Positions 24,922 to 32,492 of a DNA stretch of 32,492 nucleotides are shown piece after piece. Position 1 is the stretch's first letter, and the number at the start of each line of letters is the position of its first letter. The position numbers were made by a program, and so were the translations under genes. The notes under the pieces were generated by a model. It worked only from the letters and a program-made list of their open reading frames with translations, ran no database searches and was not told the origin of the DNA. Source of the stretch: Paenibacillus sp. (GTDB taxonomy: Bacteria > Bacillota > Bacilli > Paenibacillales > YIM-B00363); assembly GCA_031181325.1 (NCBI GenBank), contig JAPSKX010000035.1:1-32492 (forward strand), read 5' to 3'.

Positions 24922-25959
24922 TTACGATAAAGACGGCGGCAAGACGATGTCGCGCCATTGCAGGAACTTCTTATACGCCTGCCCGGAAGACAGCGTGACG
25001 CGGGCGAGGTCGAGCCCTTCCTCGATCGTCGCGGCCGCGCCGACGAGCCAGAGCCGGACGCCGGCGTTCAGAATCGTCATGTCGGTGTACTGCAGCGCCG
25101 CCGCTCCTTGCAGAACGGCGAGGCACGTCGCCGCCTGCCGTTCCGCGGTCCATTCCGCGTCCTCGTCGAGCTCGCCCTGCAGCTGATACACCTCCGGATC
25201 GACGATCATCAGCTCGGACACGCCGTCCTGCACGACGCATAATCTCGAGCGCTTGTGAATCGGCAAGTCCTCGGACCCTTCGCTGCCTTGCACGATGATC
25301 GCCCGCTTATACCCGAGTCTCGAGACGAGCTGCGCCATCTTGTCGAACACGGTGCCGTGGAATACGCCGAACGCCAAATACGGCGCATCGGAATAGCGCA
25401 CCAGCTTCTCCGCGCTGTTGAACACGGATCGCAGCCCCAGCTGCGTTCGAATGTCGCGCACCCGCGCCAGCTTCGGGCAGCCGAGCTCCGCCGGCACGAA
25501 CAGGAACCCGCTTGCGTCCGCCGCGCGCCGCAGCCGCTCCAGCCCCTCCGGCGTCTCGACGTCGACGCTCCACTGCGCGATCACGTCCGGCAGCGTCACG
25601 CCCCACTTCGGCGGCAGCGACCGCGAGCCGTGCAGCGTCGCCGGCACGCCGCACGCGGCGAGCACGAACGACGTCGGCAGCGTCGCGTAGAACGACTTCG
25701 TCCGCCCGTCGTACGGGCCGGCGCAGTCGATGGCGCCCTCCATAGGGTGTTTCAAGCTGCCTTCGCGCAGCGCCTCCGCGAACGCCGCGATCTCGTCGGT
25801 GCTCTCCATCTTGATGCGTTCGGCCACGAGGAATGCGCCGATCTGCGCGTCGGTGGCCTTCCCTTCGAAAACCATCGACGCCGCCGCGGCCGCCTCGTCG
25901 TATGTCAAGTCGCGAGCGCCGCGCTTGCCGCGTCCGACTTCCTTCAAAAATTCGATCAT
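24922..25959 (-). CDS. TrpD2/YbiB-like anthranilate phosphoribosyltransferase homologue
   Basis: A 345-residue protein with the glycosyltransferase family 3 layout. The N-terminal helical domain (KRGARDLTYDEAAAAASMVFEG, then TDAQIGAFLVAERIKMES) matches TrpD, and so does the alpha/beta domain. The phosphoribosyl-binding G-T-G-G-D motif of true TrpD is absent (here DCAGPYDGRTKSF). This points to the TrpD2/YbiB branch, whose E. coli member is reported to bind nucleic acid rather than make tryptophan precursors. The frame stays open far upstream, but AGGGGG eight bases before the ATG at 25959 fixes the start. That ATG overlaps the ANTAR regulator's stop (ATGA), so the two are coupled, beside nitrate genes. 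No other trp genes are near. Confidence 0.82.
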   Translation of the reverse strand: MIEFLKEVGRGKRGARDLTYDEAAAAASMVFEGKATDAQIGAFLVAERIKMESTDEIAAFAEALREGSLKHPMEGAIDCAGPYDGRTKSFYATLPTSFVLAACGVPATLHGSRSLPPKWGVTLPDVIAQWSVDVETPEGLERLRRAADASGFLFVPAELGCPKLARVRDIRTQLGLRSVFNSAEKLVRYSDAPYLAFGVFHGTVFDKMAQLVSRLGYKRAIIVQGSEGSEDLPIHKRSRLCVVQDGVSELMIVDPEVYQLQGELDEDAEWTAERQAATCLAVLQGAAALQYTDMTILNAGVRLWLVGAAATIEEGLDLARVTLSSGQAYKKFLQWRDIVLPPSLS

Positions 25960-26624
25960 CGCGTACGCCCCCTGGGATTTTGCTCTCGGAGTAAAGAATA
26001 TACTTTCACGATCGAGACGGCAACGTCCACGAGCCGCCGCCGTTCGTTCATCGCCTGCTTGCGAAGGAATTCGTACGCCTCCGCCTCGGTGATGTTCTTC
26101 ACCTCGCTGAGGATGGACTTCGCCCGGTCGATCCACTTCCGGTCCTCGAGCCTCGCGATCAGCTGCTCCCGTTCTTGCTTCCATTGCGTCCGGGCGAGGT
26201 AATGCTTGGATGCGAGCGACAGCGCCCAGTACAACTCGGCCGTCGTCATGCCGGGGTGCAGGATGCCGTCGATCGGTTCGGCGAGCGTGCAATTGTGCAC
26301 GACCGGCTCGTCGTCGCACCACCAGAGCATCGGAGGAGAGGCGCGATGCTCCAACGCCTTCGTCCACTTCAATAATACCGGGTAAGCCGTACAAAACAAA
26401 ATAGCGTCAACATTCTTCACATCGAGGTCGGCCGCCGGCTCAGGCAGCAACGCTTCCTGCGCGCGCAGGCCGGCGGCGTCGAACAGTGCGGAAGCCGAGT
26501 CGTAGCGAGCGCCCTCCGCATACGAGGGCTCCTCGTCGTCGACGCCGAACGGGGCCAGAAGGCCGAGCGAGGGAGGCGCCTTCGGCGCGGGGCGGTCGCG
26601 TACGATGAGGAACGATTGCAGCAT
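25956..26624 (-). CDS. ANTAR-domain RNA-binding antiterminator, NasT-like
   Basis: A 222-residue regulator. The C-terminal 60 residues are a clear ANTAR domain: LEDRKWIDRAKSILSEVKNITEAEAYEFLRKQAM with ERRRLVDVAVSIV. ANTAR domains bind paired hexaloop hairpins in leader RNA and prevent termination. The N-terminal 140 residues look like a degenerate receiver domain (VDAILFCTAYPVLL, then PMLWWCDDEPVV) without a clear phospho-aspartate site, so signalling may be by ligand or partner binding. A coiled segment (about 145-160) joins the parts. The start is the ATG at 26624, seven bases after AGGAAG; the open frame extends 13 codons further without a ribosome site. Its probable target lies in the divergent nitrate operon leader. 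Confidence 0.9.
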   Translation of the reverse strand: MLQSFLIVRDRPAPKAPPSLGLLAPFGVDDEEPSYAEGARYDSASALFDAAGLRAQEALLPEPAADLDVKNVDAILFCTAYPVLLKWTKALEHRASPPMLWWCDDEPVVHNCTLAEPIDGILHPGMTTAELYWALSLASKHYLARTQWKQEREQLIARLEDRKWIDRAKSILSEVKNITEAEAYEFLRKQAMNERRRLVDVAVSIVKVYSLLREQNPRGRTR

Positions 26625-26719
26625 GAATTCACTTCCTATCGTCGGAAAGTCCAAACATGACATAATAAGTGAATATAATATAACATAAATGACGAAAAAC
26701 TTCAGCTGTAAAATTTGTT

Positions 26720-26736
26720 TGTTAACCTTATTGACA
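26720..26736 (+). promoter_or_regulatory. GlnR/TnrA-type nitrogen control box
   Basis: TGTTA-ACCTTAT-TGACA fits the consensus TGTNA-N7-TNACA exactly. It overlaps the -35 hexamer of the nitrate operon promoter and also lies upstream of the divergent ANTAR gene. The overlap suggests repression at the nitrate promoter, but the site could also serve the ANTAR gene. Confidence 0.7.
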
Positions 26737-26760
26737 TGAGTCCCGTCTCGCTCCTATAAT
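26731..26760 (+). promoter_or_regulatory. Sigma-A promoter of the nitrate assimilation operon
   Basis: TTGACA (26731-26736) and TATAAT (26755-26760), both perfect, with an 18-base spacer. The start of transcription would be near 26767, just ahead of the first ANTAR hairpin. Confidence 0.85.
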
Positions 26761-26766
26761 AAAGCC

Positions 26767-26895
26767 AAGTCACAAAGACGTGGCGAACTCGACAATCGTA
26801 TACACGGCGCGCACAACGATGTGGCGCCCTAGGCAATGAGGCCGTAGATCGCACCGGGGAACGAACCCCGGGTGCGGTGTGCGGTCTTTTTTTAT
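26767..26895 (+). promoter_or_regulatory. ANTAR-responsive leader: two hexaloop hairpins plus terminator
   Basis: Hairpin 1 is GTCAC-AAAGAC-GTGGC (26769-26784). Hairpin 2 is GGCGC-G-CAC, loop AACGAT, GTG-GCGCC (26806-26828) with one bulged G. Both loops have six bases with A at position 1 and G at position 4, the known ANTAR recognition rule. A terminator follows: CGCACCGGGG (26850-26859) pairs with CCCCGGGTGCG (26866-26876, one bulge), then GTGTGCGGTC and seven Ts. ACGGC (26804-26808) could pair with GCCGT (26841-26845), which would compete with the terminator's lower stem. Binding by the divergent ANTAR protein is expected to let transcription continue into the nitrate genes. Confidence 0.82.
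26840..26893 (+). terminator. Regulated terminator in the nitrate operon leader
   Basis: A stem of ten base pairs with one bulged G, loop AACGAA, and possible lower pairing GGCCG (26840-26844) with CGGTC (26882-26886), followed by TTTTTTT. It sits between the promoter and the first gene, so it must be bypassed for expression. Confidence 0.85.
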
Positions 26896-26927
26896 CTACT
26901 AAAGAGAATCAAGGGAGTGGAGAAACG

Positions 26928-28154
26928 ATGGAAGCGAAAGGGTTTATGAAAGCAGGGCATAAGCCGTCCTTATTCAGCGCGTTCTTATACTTCGACGTCA
27001 GCTTTATGATTTGGGTGCTGCTCGGACCGCTCGCCGTCATCATCGCCTCGGATTTCGAGATGGACGCCGCGCAGAAGGCGAACCTGGTCGCGCTGCCGGT
27101 GCTCGGCGGCTCGATTCTGCGCCTCGTGCTCGGCTGGATGACCGACTTCATCGGGCCGAAGCGCACTTCGCAGATCGGCATGATCTTAACGATGATCCCG
27201 CTCGTCTGGGGCTGGCTGTTCGCGAAGAGCCTTGGAGAGCTCTATATCGTGGCGCTGCTGCTCGGCGTCGCCGGCGCCAGCTTCGCGGCGGCGCTGCCGC
27301 TCGCGAGCCGCTGGTACCCGCCGCAATACCAAGGCCTCGCGATGGGCATCGCCGGCGCGGGCAACAGCGGCACGGTGTTCACGACGCTGTTCGCGAACCG
27401 GATCGCGCAGCATTACGGCGACTGGCACGTCGTGTTCGGGTTCGCGCTCATCCCGATCGCGATCGCGTTCATCCTGTTCACCGTCATGGCGAAAGACAGT
27501 CCGAACCAGCCGGCCCCGAAGAAGCTCGGCGATTACGCGTCCGTCCTGAAGCTGAAGGACACCTGGGTGTTCTGCATCCTGTACAGCGTCACGTTCGGCG
27601 GGTTCGTCGGGATGACGAGTTACTTGACCATCTTCTATAACACGCAGTACGGGCTCGACCCGGTCCGGGCGGCCGACTTCACGACGATTCTCGTCATCGC
27701 CGGCAGCTTCTTCCGGCCCGTGGGAGGCTGGCTCGCCGACAAGCTCGGCGGGATCCGGATGCTGCTCGTCCTGTACGGCGTCGTCGCGCTCATGATGGCC
27801 GGCATCTCGATGCTGCCGCATATCGCGCTGACGACGACGATGTTGTTCGTCGCCATGATGGCGCTCGGCATGGGCAACGGCTCGGTGTTCCAGCTCGTGC
27901 CGCAGCGGTTCGCGAAGGAGATCGGCGTCATTACGGGCATCGTCGGCGCGGCCGGCGGCCTCGGGGGCTTCTTCCTGCCGAAGATTCTCGGCAACCTGAA
28001 GCTCGCGACCGGCTCGTTCGCGCCGGGGTTCCTGGTCCTCAGCGCGATCGCAATGACGTGCATCGTCGTCGTCGCCGTCGCTCAAGGCCGCTGGAAGAAG
28101 ACGTGGATCGGCGAAGGCGGACGCGCCGCCGAAGGGCTCGCCGCGAAGGCGTAA
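26928..28154 (+). CDS. NarK/NasA-type nitrate/nitrite MFS transporter
   Basis: A 408-residue, twelve-helix transporter. The NarK signature glycine-rich helices are visible: GIAGAGNSGTVFTTLFANRIAQHYG (helix 5) and GIVGAAGGLGGFFLPKILG (helix 11). The arginine in SILRLVLGWMTDFIGPKR corresponds to a substrate-binding Arg, and RPVGGWLADKLGG matches the second half. It should import nitrate and/or export nitrite. The frame opens earlier at a GTG, but that lies in the terminator; ATG 26928 has GGAG twice at suitable distances. It is the first gene of the operon, followed by nitrite and nitrate reductases. Confidence 0.93.
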   Translation: MEAKGFMKAGHKPSLFSAFLYFDVSFMIWVLLGPLAVIIASDFEMDAAQKANLVALPVLGGSILRLVLGWMTDFIGPKRTSQIGMILTMIPLVWGWLFAKSLGELYIVALLLGVAGASFAAALPLASRWYPPQYQGLAMGIAGAGNSGTVFTTLFANRIAQHYGDWHVVFGFALIPIAIAFILFTVMAKDSPNQPAPKKLGDYASVLKLKDTWVFCILYSVTFGGFVGMTSYLTIFYNTQYGLDPVRAADFTTILVIAGSFFRPVGGWLADKLGGIRMLLVLYGVVALMMAGISMLPHIALTTTMLFVAMMALGMGNGSVFQLVPQRFAKEIGVITGIVGAAGGLGGFFLPKILGNLKLATGSFAPGFLVLSAIAMTCIVVVAVAQGRWKKTWIGEGGRAAEGLAAKA

Positions 28155-28190
28155 CAACGTATCGACATAACGAGAGGGGACGGGGACGTC

Positions 28191-30632
28191 ATGGGGAAAC
28201 AGAAGCTGCTCTTGATCGGCAACGGAATGGCGGGCGTCAACATGATCGAGCATCTGAAGAAGCTCGCGCCGGATAAATACGACATCACGATCTTCGGGGC
28301 GGAGCCGTACCCGAACTATAACCGCATCATGCTGTCGTACGTGCTGGCGGGCGACACGAAGCAGGAAGAAATCTACATCAACGACTACGAATGGTACGAG
28401 AAGAACGGGATCGAGCTCTTCGCGGGGCAACGCGTAACGAGCATCGACACGGCCGCGAAGACGGTGACGAGCGACGGCGCGGCGGGCCCGATGACGACGT
28501 CCTACGACAAGCTGGTTATCGCCACCGGCTCGAACGCGTTCGTCATCCCGATTCCAGGCTCGCAGCTGCCGGGCGTCATCGCCTACCGAACGATCCGGGA
28601 TACGGAGCTGATGCGCGAGGCGGCGCAGCGGTTCAAGAAAGCCGTCGTCATCGGCGGCGGTCTGCTCGGCTTAGAGGCCGCGCGCGGCCTGCTCAATCTC
28701 GGCATGCAGGTCGAGGTCGTGCACATCAGCGACAATCTGATGGAGCGCCAGCTCGACCCGACCGCGTCGAAGCTGCTGCAGGAGGCGCTCGAGAAGCAAG
28801 GTATGAAGTTTCTTATGGAAAAGTCCTCCGCCGAAGTTCTCGGCAAGGAACGCGCGACCGGCCTTCGCTTCGCCGACGGCACCTGGACCGAAGCGGACCT
28901 GATCGTCATGGCGGTCGGCATCCGGCCGAACGTGGCGATCGCGAAGGAGGCGGGCCTCGACGTCGCGCAAGGCATTACGGTGAACGACTGGCTCGAGACG
29001 AGCGCGCCGGACGTGTACGCCGTGGGGGAATGCGCGCAGCATCGCGGCGTCGCGTACGGTCTCGTCGCCCCGCTCTACGAGCAAGGCGCGGTGCTCGCGA
29101 AGCGGCTCGCCGACGTGGAGGGCGCTCCGTACGAGGGCTCCGTCGTCTATACGAAGTTGAAGGTGTCGGGCGTGGACGTATTCTCGGGCGGCCAGTTCAT
29201 CGAAGACGCGGAGACGAAGGCGATCCGCGTGCACGACGACTGGTCCGGCATCTATAAGAAGGTGCTCGTGAAGGGCTCCAAGATCGTAGGCGCGGTGCTG
29301 TTCGGCGATACGTCGGAGAGCACGCGGCTCATGCAGATGATCAAGTCCCAGGCGGATATTACGAAGATGGAAATCACCAAGCTCCTCCAAGAATCCGGCG
29401 CGGAAAACGGGGGCGGCGGCACGGAGGGCATGGTCGCCGCGATGACCGACGAGGCGATCGTGTGCGGCTGCAACGGCGTCAGCAAGGGCGCGATCTGCTC
29501 CGCGATCCGCAATAGCGGCCTCACGACGGTCGAAGGCGTCAAGGACGCGACGACGGCGTCGCGCTCCTGCGGCGGCTGCAAGCCGCTCGTCGCGGCGCTG
29601 CTGAAGACGACGCTCGGCGACTCGTTCGACGCCGCCGCTTCCGCGAAGTCGTCGATCTGCGGCTGCACGACGCTGTCGCGTGAGGAGGTCGTCGCCGGCA
29701 TCAAGGAGAAGGGGCTCACGCACGTCCGCGAAGTCATGAACGTGCTCGACTGGAAGGAGCCGGAAGGCTGCTCCAAGTGCCGTCCGGCGCTCAATTATTA
29801 CTTGTCGATGCTGTATCCTTCGACGTATAAAGACGATCGTACCTCTCGCTTCGTGAACGAGCGGATGCATGCGAACATCCAGAAGGACGGCACGTATTCG
29901 GTCGTGCCCCGCATGTACGGCGGCGTCACGACGCCGTCCGAGCTGAAGAAAATCGCCGAAGTGGCGGAGAAGTACAACGTCCCGACCGTCAAGCTGACGG
30001 GCGGTCAGCGCATCGACCTGCTCGGCGTGAAGAAGGAAGACTTGGTCCCGATGTGGACCGATCTCGATATGCCGTCCGGCTATGCGTACGGCAAGGCGCT
30101 GCGCACGGTGAAGACGTGCGTCGGTCAGGAGTTCTGCCGCTTCGGCACGGCCGACTCGATGGGCATGGGCATCGCGCTCGAGAAGAAGTTCGAGCGGCTG
30201 AACACGCCGGCGAAGGTGAAGATGGCCGTCTCCGGCTGCCCGCGCAACTGCGCGGAGTCCGGCATCAAGGACATGGGCATCGTGGCGATCGACGGGGGCT
30301 GGGAGCTGTACGCCGGGGGTAACGGCGGCGTGAAGGTGCGGGCGGGCGATCTGCTCGCGACGGTGAAGACGGAGGACGACGTGTTCGAATATATTGCCGC
30401 GTACCTGCAGTACTACCGAGAGACGGGCAATTACGGCGAGCGGACGTCGGAGTGGATCGAGCGGGTCGGCCTCGACCATGTGAAGCGCGTCGTGGAAGAC
30501 CCGGACCGCCGGCGCGAGCTGTGCTTTTCGATGGACGAGGCGCTCGCGGCGACGAAGGATCCGTGGAGAGAGGCGATCGAGACGTCGGCGATTCGGAAGG
30601 ACTTGTACGAAGTGATCGAGACGGCGAAGTGA
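28191..30632 (+). CDS. nirB: Assimilatory nitrite reductase [NAD(P)H], large subunit
   Basis: An 813-residue flavoprotein reducing nitrite to ammonium. In order: an FAD/NAD(P)H oxidoreductase module (GNGMAG at 9-14, [10 protein letters not shown] near 155), two BFD-type [2Fe-2S] segments (CGCNGVSKG from C425 with SCGGCKP, and [11 protein letters not shown] with CSKCRP), then the sulfite/nitrite reductase half with the siroheme/[4Fe-4S] cysteines C643, C649, C683 and C687 in TCVGQEFC and SGCPRNC. All expected cofactor ligands are present and the length is normal. GAGGGGACGGGG lies upstream of the ATG. The neighbouring nirD supplies the small subunit. Bacillus calls this gene nasD. Confidence 0.96.
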   Translation: MGKQKLLLIGNGMAGVNMIEHLKKLAPDKYDITIFGAEPYPNYNRIMLSYVLAGDTKQEEIYINDYEWYEKNGIELFAGQRVTSIDTAAKTVTSDGAAGPMTTSYDKLVIATGSNAFVIPIPGSQLPGVIAYRTIRDTELMREAAQRFKKAVVIGGGLLGLEAARGLLNLGMQVEVVHISDNLMERQLDPTASKLLQEALEKQGMKFLMEKSSAEVLGKERATGLRFADGTWTEADLIVMAVGIRPNVAIAKEAGLDVAQGITVNDWLETSAPDVYAVGECAQHRGVAYGLVAPLYEQGAVLAKRLADVEGAPYEGSVVYTKLKVSGVDVFSGGQFIEDAETKAIRVHDDWSGIYKKVLVKGSKIVGAVLFGDTSESTRLMQMIKSQADITKMEITKLLQESGAENGGGGTEGMVAAMTDEAIVCGCNGVSKGAICSAIRNSGLTTVEGVKDATTASRSCGGCKPLVAALLKTTLGDSFDAAASAKSSICGCTTLSREEVVAGIKEKGLTHVREVMNVLDWKEPEGCSKCRPALNYYLSMLYPSTYKDDRTSRFVNERMHANIQKDGTYSVVPRMYGGVTTPSELKKIAEVAEKYNVPTVKLTGGQRIDLLGVKKEDLVPMWTDLDMPSGYAYGKALRTVKTCVGQEFCRFGTADSMGMGIALEKKFERLNTPAKVKMAVSGCPRNCAESGIKDMGIVAIDGGWELYAGGNGGVKVRAGDLLATVKTEDDVFEYIAAYLQYYRETGNYGERTSEWIERVGLDHVKRVVEDPDRRRELCFSMDEALAATKDPWREAIETSAIRKDLYEVIETAK

Positions 30633-30684
30633 GTCATTTTTCGAAATAGAGAGAAATCCGGGACGGGAGAAGGAGGCGCTGGGC

Positions 30685-31023
30685 ATGGCGATGGGAAGCG
30701 TTAAGCAGGTCGCGGGGAGCCGCGTGGAGCTGGCGAGATTGGAAGAGCTGCCGGTGGGCACGGGCAAGACGGTGAGGCTCGGCGCCTTGGAGCTGGCGGT
30801 GTTCCGCCTCGGCGACGACACGGTGCGGGCGGTCGAAAACCGGTGCCCGCACAAGAACGGCGTGCTCGCGGAAGGCATGGTCAGCGGACACTACGTGTTC
30901 TGCCCGATGCACGACCGGAAGATCGACCTCTGCGACGGGCAGGTGCAGAAGCCGGACGACGGGTGCGTCAAGACGTTCGCGACGTCGATCGAAGACGGCG
31001 TCGTGTGGGTGGATGCGGGATGA
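30685..31023 (+). CDS. nirD: Assimilatory nitrite reductase, small subunit (Rieske-type)
   Basis: A 112-residue protein of the NirD/NasE family. A complete Rieske-type ligand set is visible: C54-P-H56 in NRCPHKNG and C73-P-M-H76 in FCPMHDRK, so it probably carries a [2Fe-2S] cluster, unlike some NirD proteins that lack the ligands. [13 protein letters not shown] is a typical C-terminal motif. AGGAGG lies eight bases before the ATG. The stop overlaps the nitrate reductase start by four bases (ATGA). Confidence 0.94.
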   Translation: MAMGSVKQVAGSRVELARLEELPVGTGKTVRLGALELAVFRLGDDTVRAVENRCPHKNGVLAEGMVSGHYVFCPMHDRKIDLCDGQVQKPDDGCVKTFATSIEDGVVWVDAG

Positions 31024-32492
31024 CGGGCGAGGCGCTGCACTCCCACTGTCCGTTCTGCAGCATGCAGTGCGGCATCGAGCTCACGCTGACGGAGAAGGAA
31101 CCCGGTTGGGCCGTGCGCCCGAGCGGGAAGTTCCCCGTCGCGACGGGCCGGCTTTGCCAGAAGGGGTACCATTCCCCGCGTCATGCGGTGCATCCCGACC
31201 GCATTACGATGCCGCTCGTGCGCCGCGTCGTCGGTTCGCGAGACCTCTCCGCTACGCCGTGGCAGCCGGAGAATTGGGACGCCGCGTTCGAGGAAATCGC
31301 GGGTCGGATCGCCGAACTTCAAGCGAAGTACGGCGCGGACGCCGTCTCCGTCTTCGGCGGCGGATCGCTCACGAACGAGGTCAGCTATCTGCTCGGCAAG
31401 TTCGCCCGCGTCGCGCTGAAGACGCGATATATCGACTATAACGGGCGGTACTGCATGTCGTCCGCCGCCGCGGCGCAGATGCGCGCGTTCGGGCTCGACC
31501 GCGGCCTCACGATTCCGCTCGACGATATCGCCGGCTCGAAATATATTATCCTCGCGGGGACGAACGTCGCCGAGTGCCAGCCGACGATGATGCCGTACCT
31601 GCTCGCGGCGAAGAAAGCGGGCGCCACGATCGTTACGGTCGACCCGAGGCAGACGATGACGTCGAAGGTCGCGGACATTCACGTGAAGCTGCAGCCGGGG
31701 TTCGATTCCGTGTTCGTCAGCGGGCTCTTGAACGTCATTATCGGCGAGAAGCTGTACGACGAAGCGTACGTCGCGTCGCGGACGAGCGGTCTGGACGATG
31801 TCGCCGATGCGGTGCGCGCGTTCACGCCGGAGTATGTGTCGCGCATTACAGGCATCTACGAGGAGAAGATCCGCGCGATCGCGCGCGGCTTCGCCAAAGC
31901 CGAGAGCGGCGTCGTGCTGACGGCCCGCGGGCTGGAGCAGCAGGTGAACGGCGTCGAACACACGCTCAACTATATTAACCTCGCGCTGCTCTGCGGCAAG
32001 GTCGGTCGGCCGAACAGCGGCTTCGGCGCCGTGACCGGGCAGGCGAACGGGCAGGGCGGGCGCGAGCACGGCCAGAAGGCGGATCAGCTGCCCGGCTATC
32101 GCTTGATCGAGGATCCCGCGGCTCGCAAGGCCGTCGCCGAAGTGTGGGGCGTGCATCCCGACTCCTTGCCGGGGAAGGGGGTCTCCGCCTTCGAGCTGTT
32201 CGAAAGAATCGAAGCGGACGAAATCAAGGCGATGATCGTGCTCGGCTCGAACCCGCTCGTCTCGAGCCCGAACGCCGAGCGCGTCGAGGCGGCCTTGCGC
32301 AAGCTCGAGCTGCTCGTCGTCGTCGATCTGTTCGAGACGGAGACGGCGAAGCATGCGCACTGGTTTCTGCCGGGCTCGTCGTTCCTCGAGGCGGAGGGGA
32401 CGCTGACGAACGTCGAGGGCCGTGTCTTCCACCGGCCGAAGGCGCTCGACCTGCCGGGCGGCGCGAAGCTCGACATGCATATCCTGTGCGAG
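31020..32492 (+). CDS. Assimilatory nitrate reductase catalytic subunit, N-terminal part (3' truncated by window)
   Basis: The frame is open for 491 codons to the last base of the window, so only the first part of this molybdopterin enzyme (normally about 700 or more residues) is seen. An N-terminal [4Fe-4S] site is present: C10, C13 and C17 in [10 protein letters not shown], and C46 in RLCQKGY. Then come molybdopterin-guanine-dinucleotide oxidoreductase motifs: [90 protein letters not shown], and [12 protein letters not shown]. It reduces nitrate to nitrite for NirBD. The ATG overlaps the nirD stop (ATGA). Bacillus equivalents are called nasC. Confidence 0.93.
   Translation, partial: MTGEALHSHCPFCSMQCGIELTLTEKEPGWAVRPSGKFPVATGRLCQKGYHSPRHAVHPDRITMPLVRRVVGSRDLSATPWQPENWDAAFEEIAGRIAELQAKYGADAVSVFGGGSLTNEVSYLLGKFARVALKTRYIDYNGRYCMSSAAAAQMRAFGLDRGLTIPLDDIAGSKYIILAGTNVAECQPTMMPYLLAAKKAGATIVTVDPRQTMTSKVADIHVKLQPGFDSVFVSGLLNVIIGEKLYDEAYVASRTSGLDDVADAVRAFTPEYVSRITGIYEEKIRAIARGFAKAESGVVLTARGLEQQVNGVEHTLNYINLALLCGKVGRPNSGFGAVTGQANGQGGREHGQKADQLPGYRLIEDPAARKAVAEVWGVHPDSLPGKGVSAFELFERIEADEIKAMIVLGSNPLVSSPNAERVEAALRKLELLVVVDLFETETAKHAHWFLPGSSFLEAEGTLTNVEGRVFHRPKALDLPGGAKLDMHILCE

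Noticed and set aside
24922-26394. A long minus-strand frame that would extend the TrpD2-like protein by 145 residues
   Set aside because: The extra part overlaps the ANTAR gene in another frame, and a good ribosome site precedes the ATG at 25959.
28671-30878. A 735-codon minus-strand frame opposite nirB
   Set aside because: It is antisense to a fully recognisable NirB with all cofactor ligands and has no family motif of its own.
1-32492. CRISPR arrays, tRNA or rRNA genes, insertion sequences, phage or integration sites
   Set aside because: I looked for evenly spaced repeats, tRNA-like cloverleaf ends, rRNA-like blocks and transposase or integrase motifs and saw none.

Overview
The window looks like chromosomal DNA of a high-GC, Gram-positive, spore-former-type bacterium of the Paenibacillaceae (Paenibacillus or Cohnella type). 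This rests on gene content and signals: YesM/YesN two-component genes beside an LplA/B/C-type sugar ABC transporter, a GlnR/TnrA-type box, ANTAR control of nitrate genes, strong AGGAGG ribosome sites and frequent TTG/GTG starts. It is an inference from the sequence alone.

Layout. 1-387 is the 3' end of a ThiF/MoeB-type adenylyltransferase with its terminator. 388-934 has no gene but holds an inverted-repeat element. 935-3261 carries two minus-strand transporters (MFS, AEC). 3373-7035 is an operon with a Yip1-like membrane protein and a MacA/MacB-like adaptor, ATPase and permease. 7126-10329 is an apparent D-amino-acid catabolic operon: N-acyl-D-amino-acid deacylase, RidA-family protein, and a fold-III PLP enzyme of the D-serine dehydratase/D-threonine aldolase group. 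A minus-strand methyltransferase follows. The next intergenic gap contains a predicted structured RNA ending in a terminator.

11543-19762 is a galactan-utilisation locus: sensor kinase, AraC-type response regulator, lipoprotein binding protein, two permeases, and a cytoplasmic GH53 endo-galactanase. Directly after GH53, in the same frame, lies the tail of a lost GH2 beta-galactosidase. A PpnP nucleoside phosphorylase and a frameshifted, internally deleted CapA-like pseudogene follow.

21453-24824 is the most unusual unit: an ABC exporter fused to a cyclic-nucleotide-binding domain, a GNAT-like protein, a 35-residue peptide with a very strong ribosome site, and a second paralogous GNAT-like protein, closed by a strong terminator. 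The last two genes overlap as TAATG. A plausible reading is a system that makes, acylates and exports a small peptide, but this is a hypothesis.

24922-32492 is the nitrate assimilation region. An ANTAR regulator and a TrpD2-like protein run leftward. A nitrate transporter, NirB, NirD and the start of an assimilatory nitrate reductase run rightward. The rightward operon begins with a consensus promoter overlapped by a GlnR/TnrA box, then a two-hexaloop ANTAR target and a terminator, so it appears to be controlled at both initiation and elongation.
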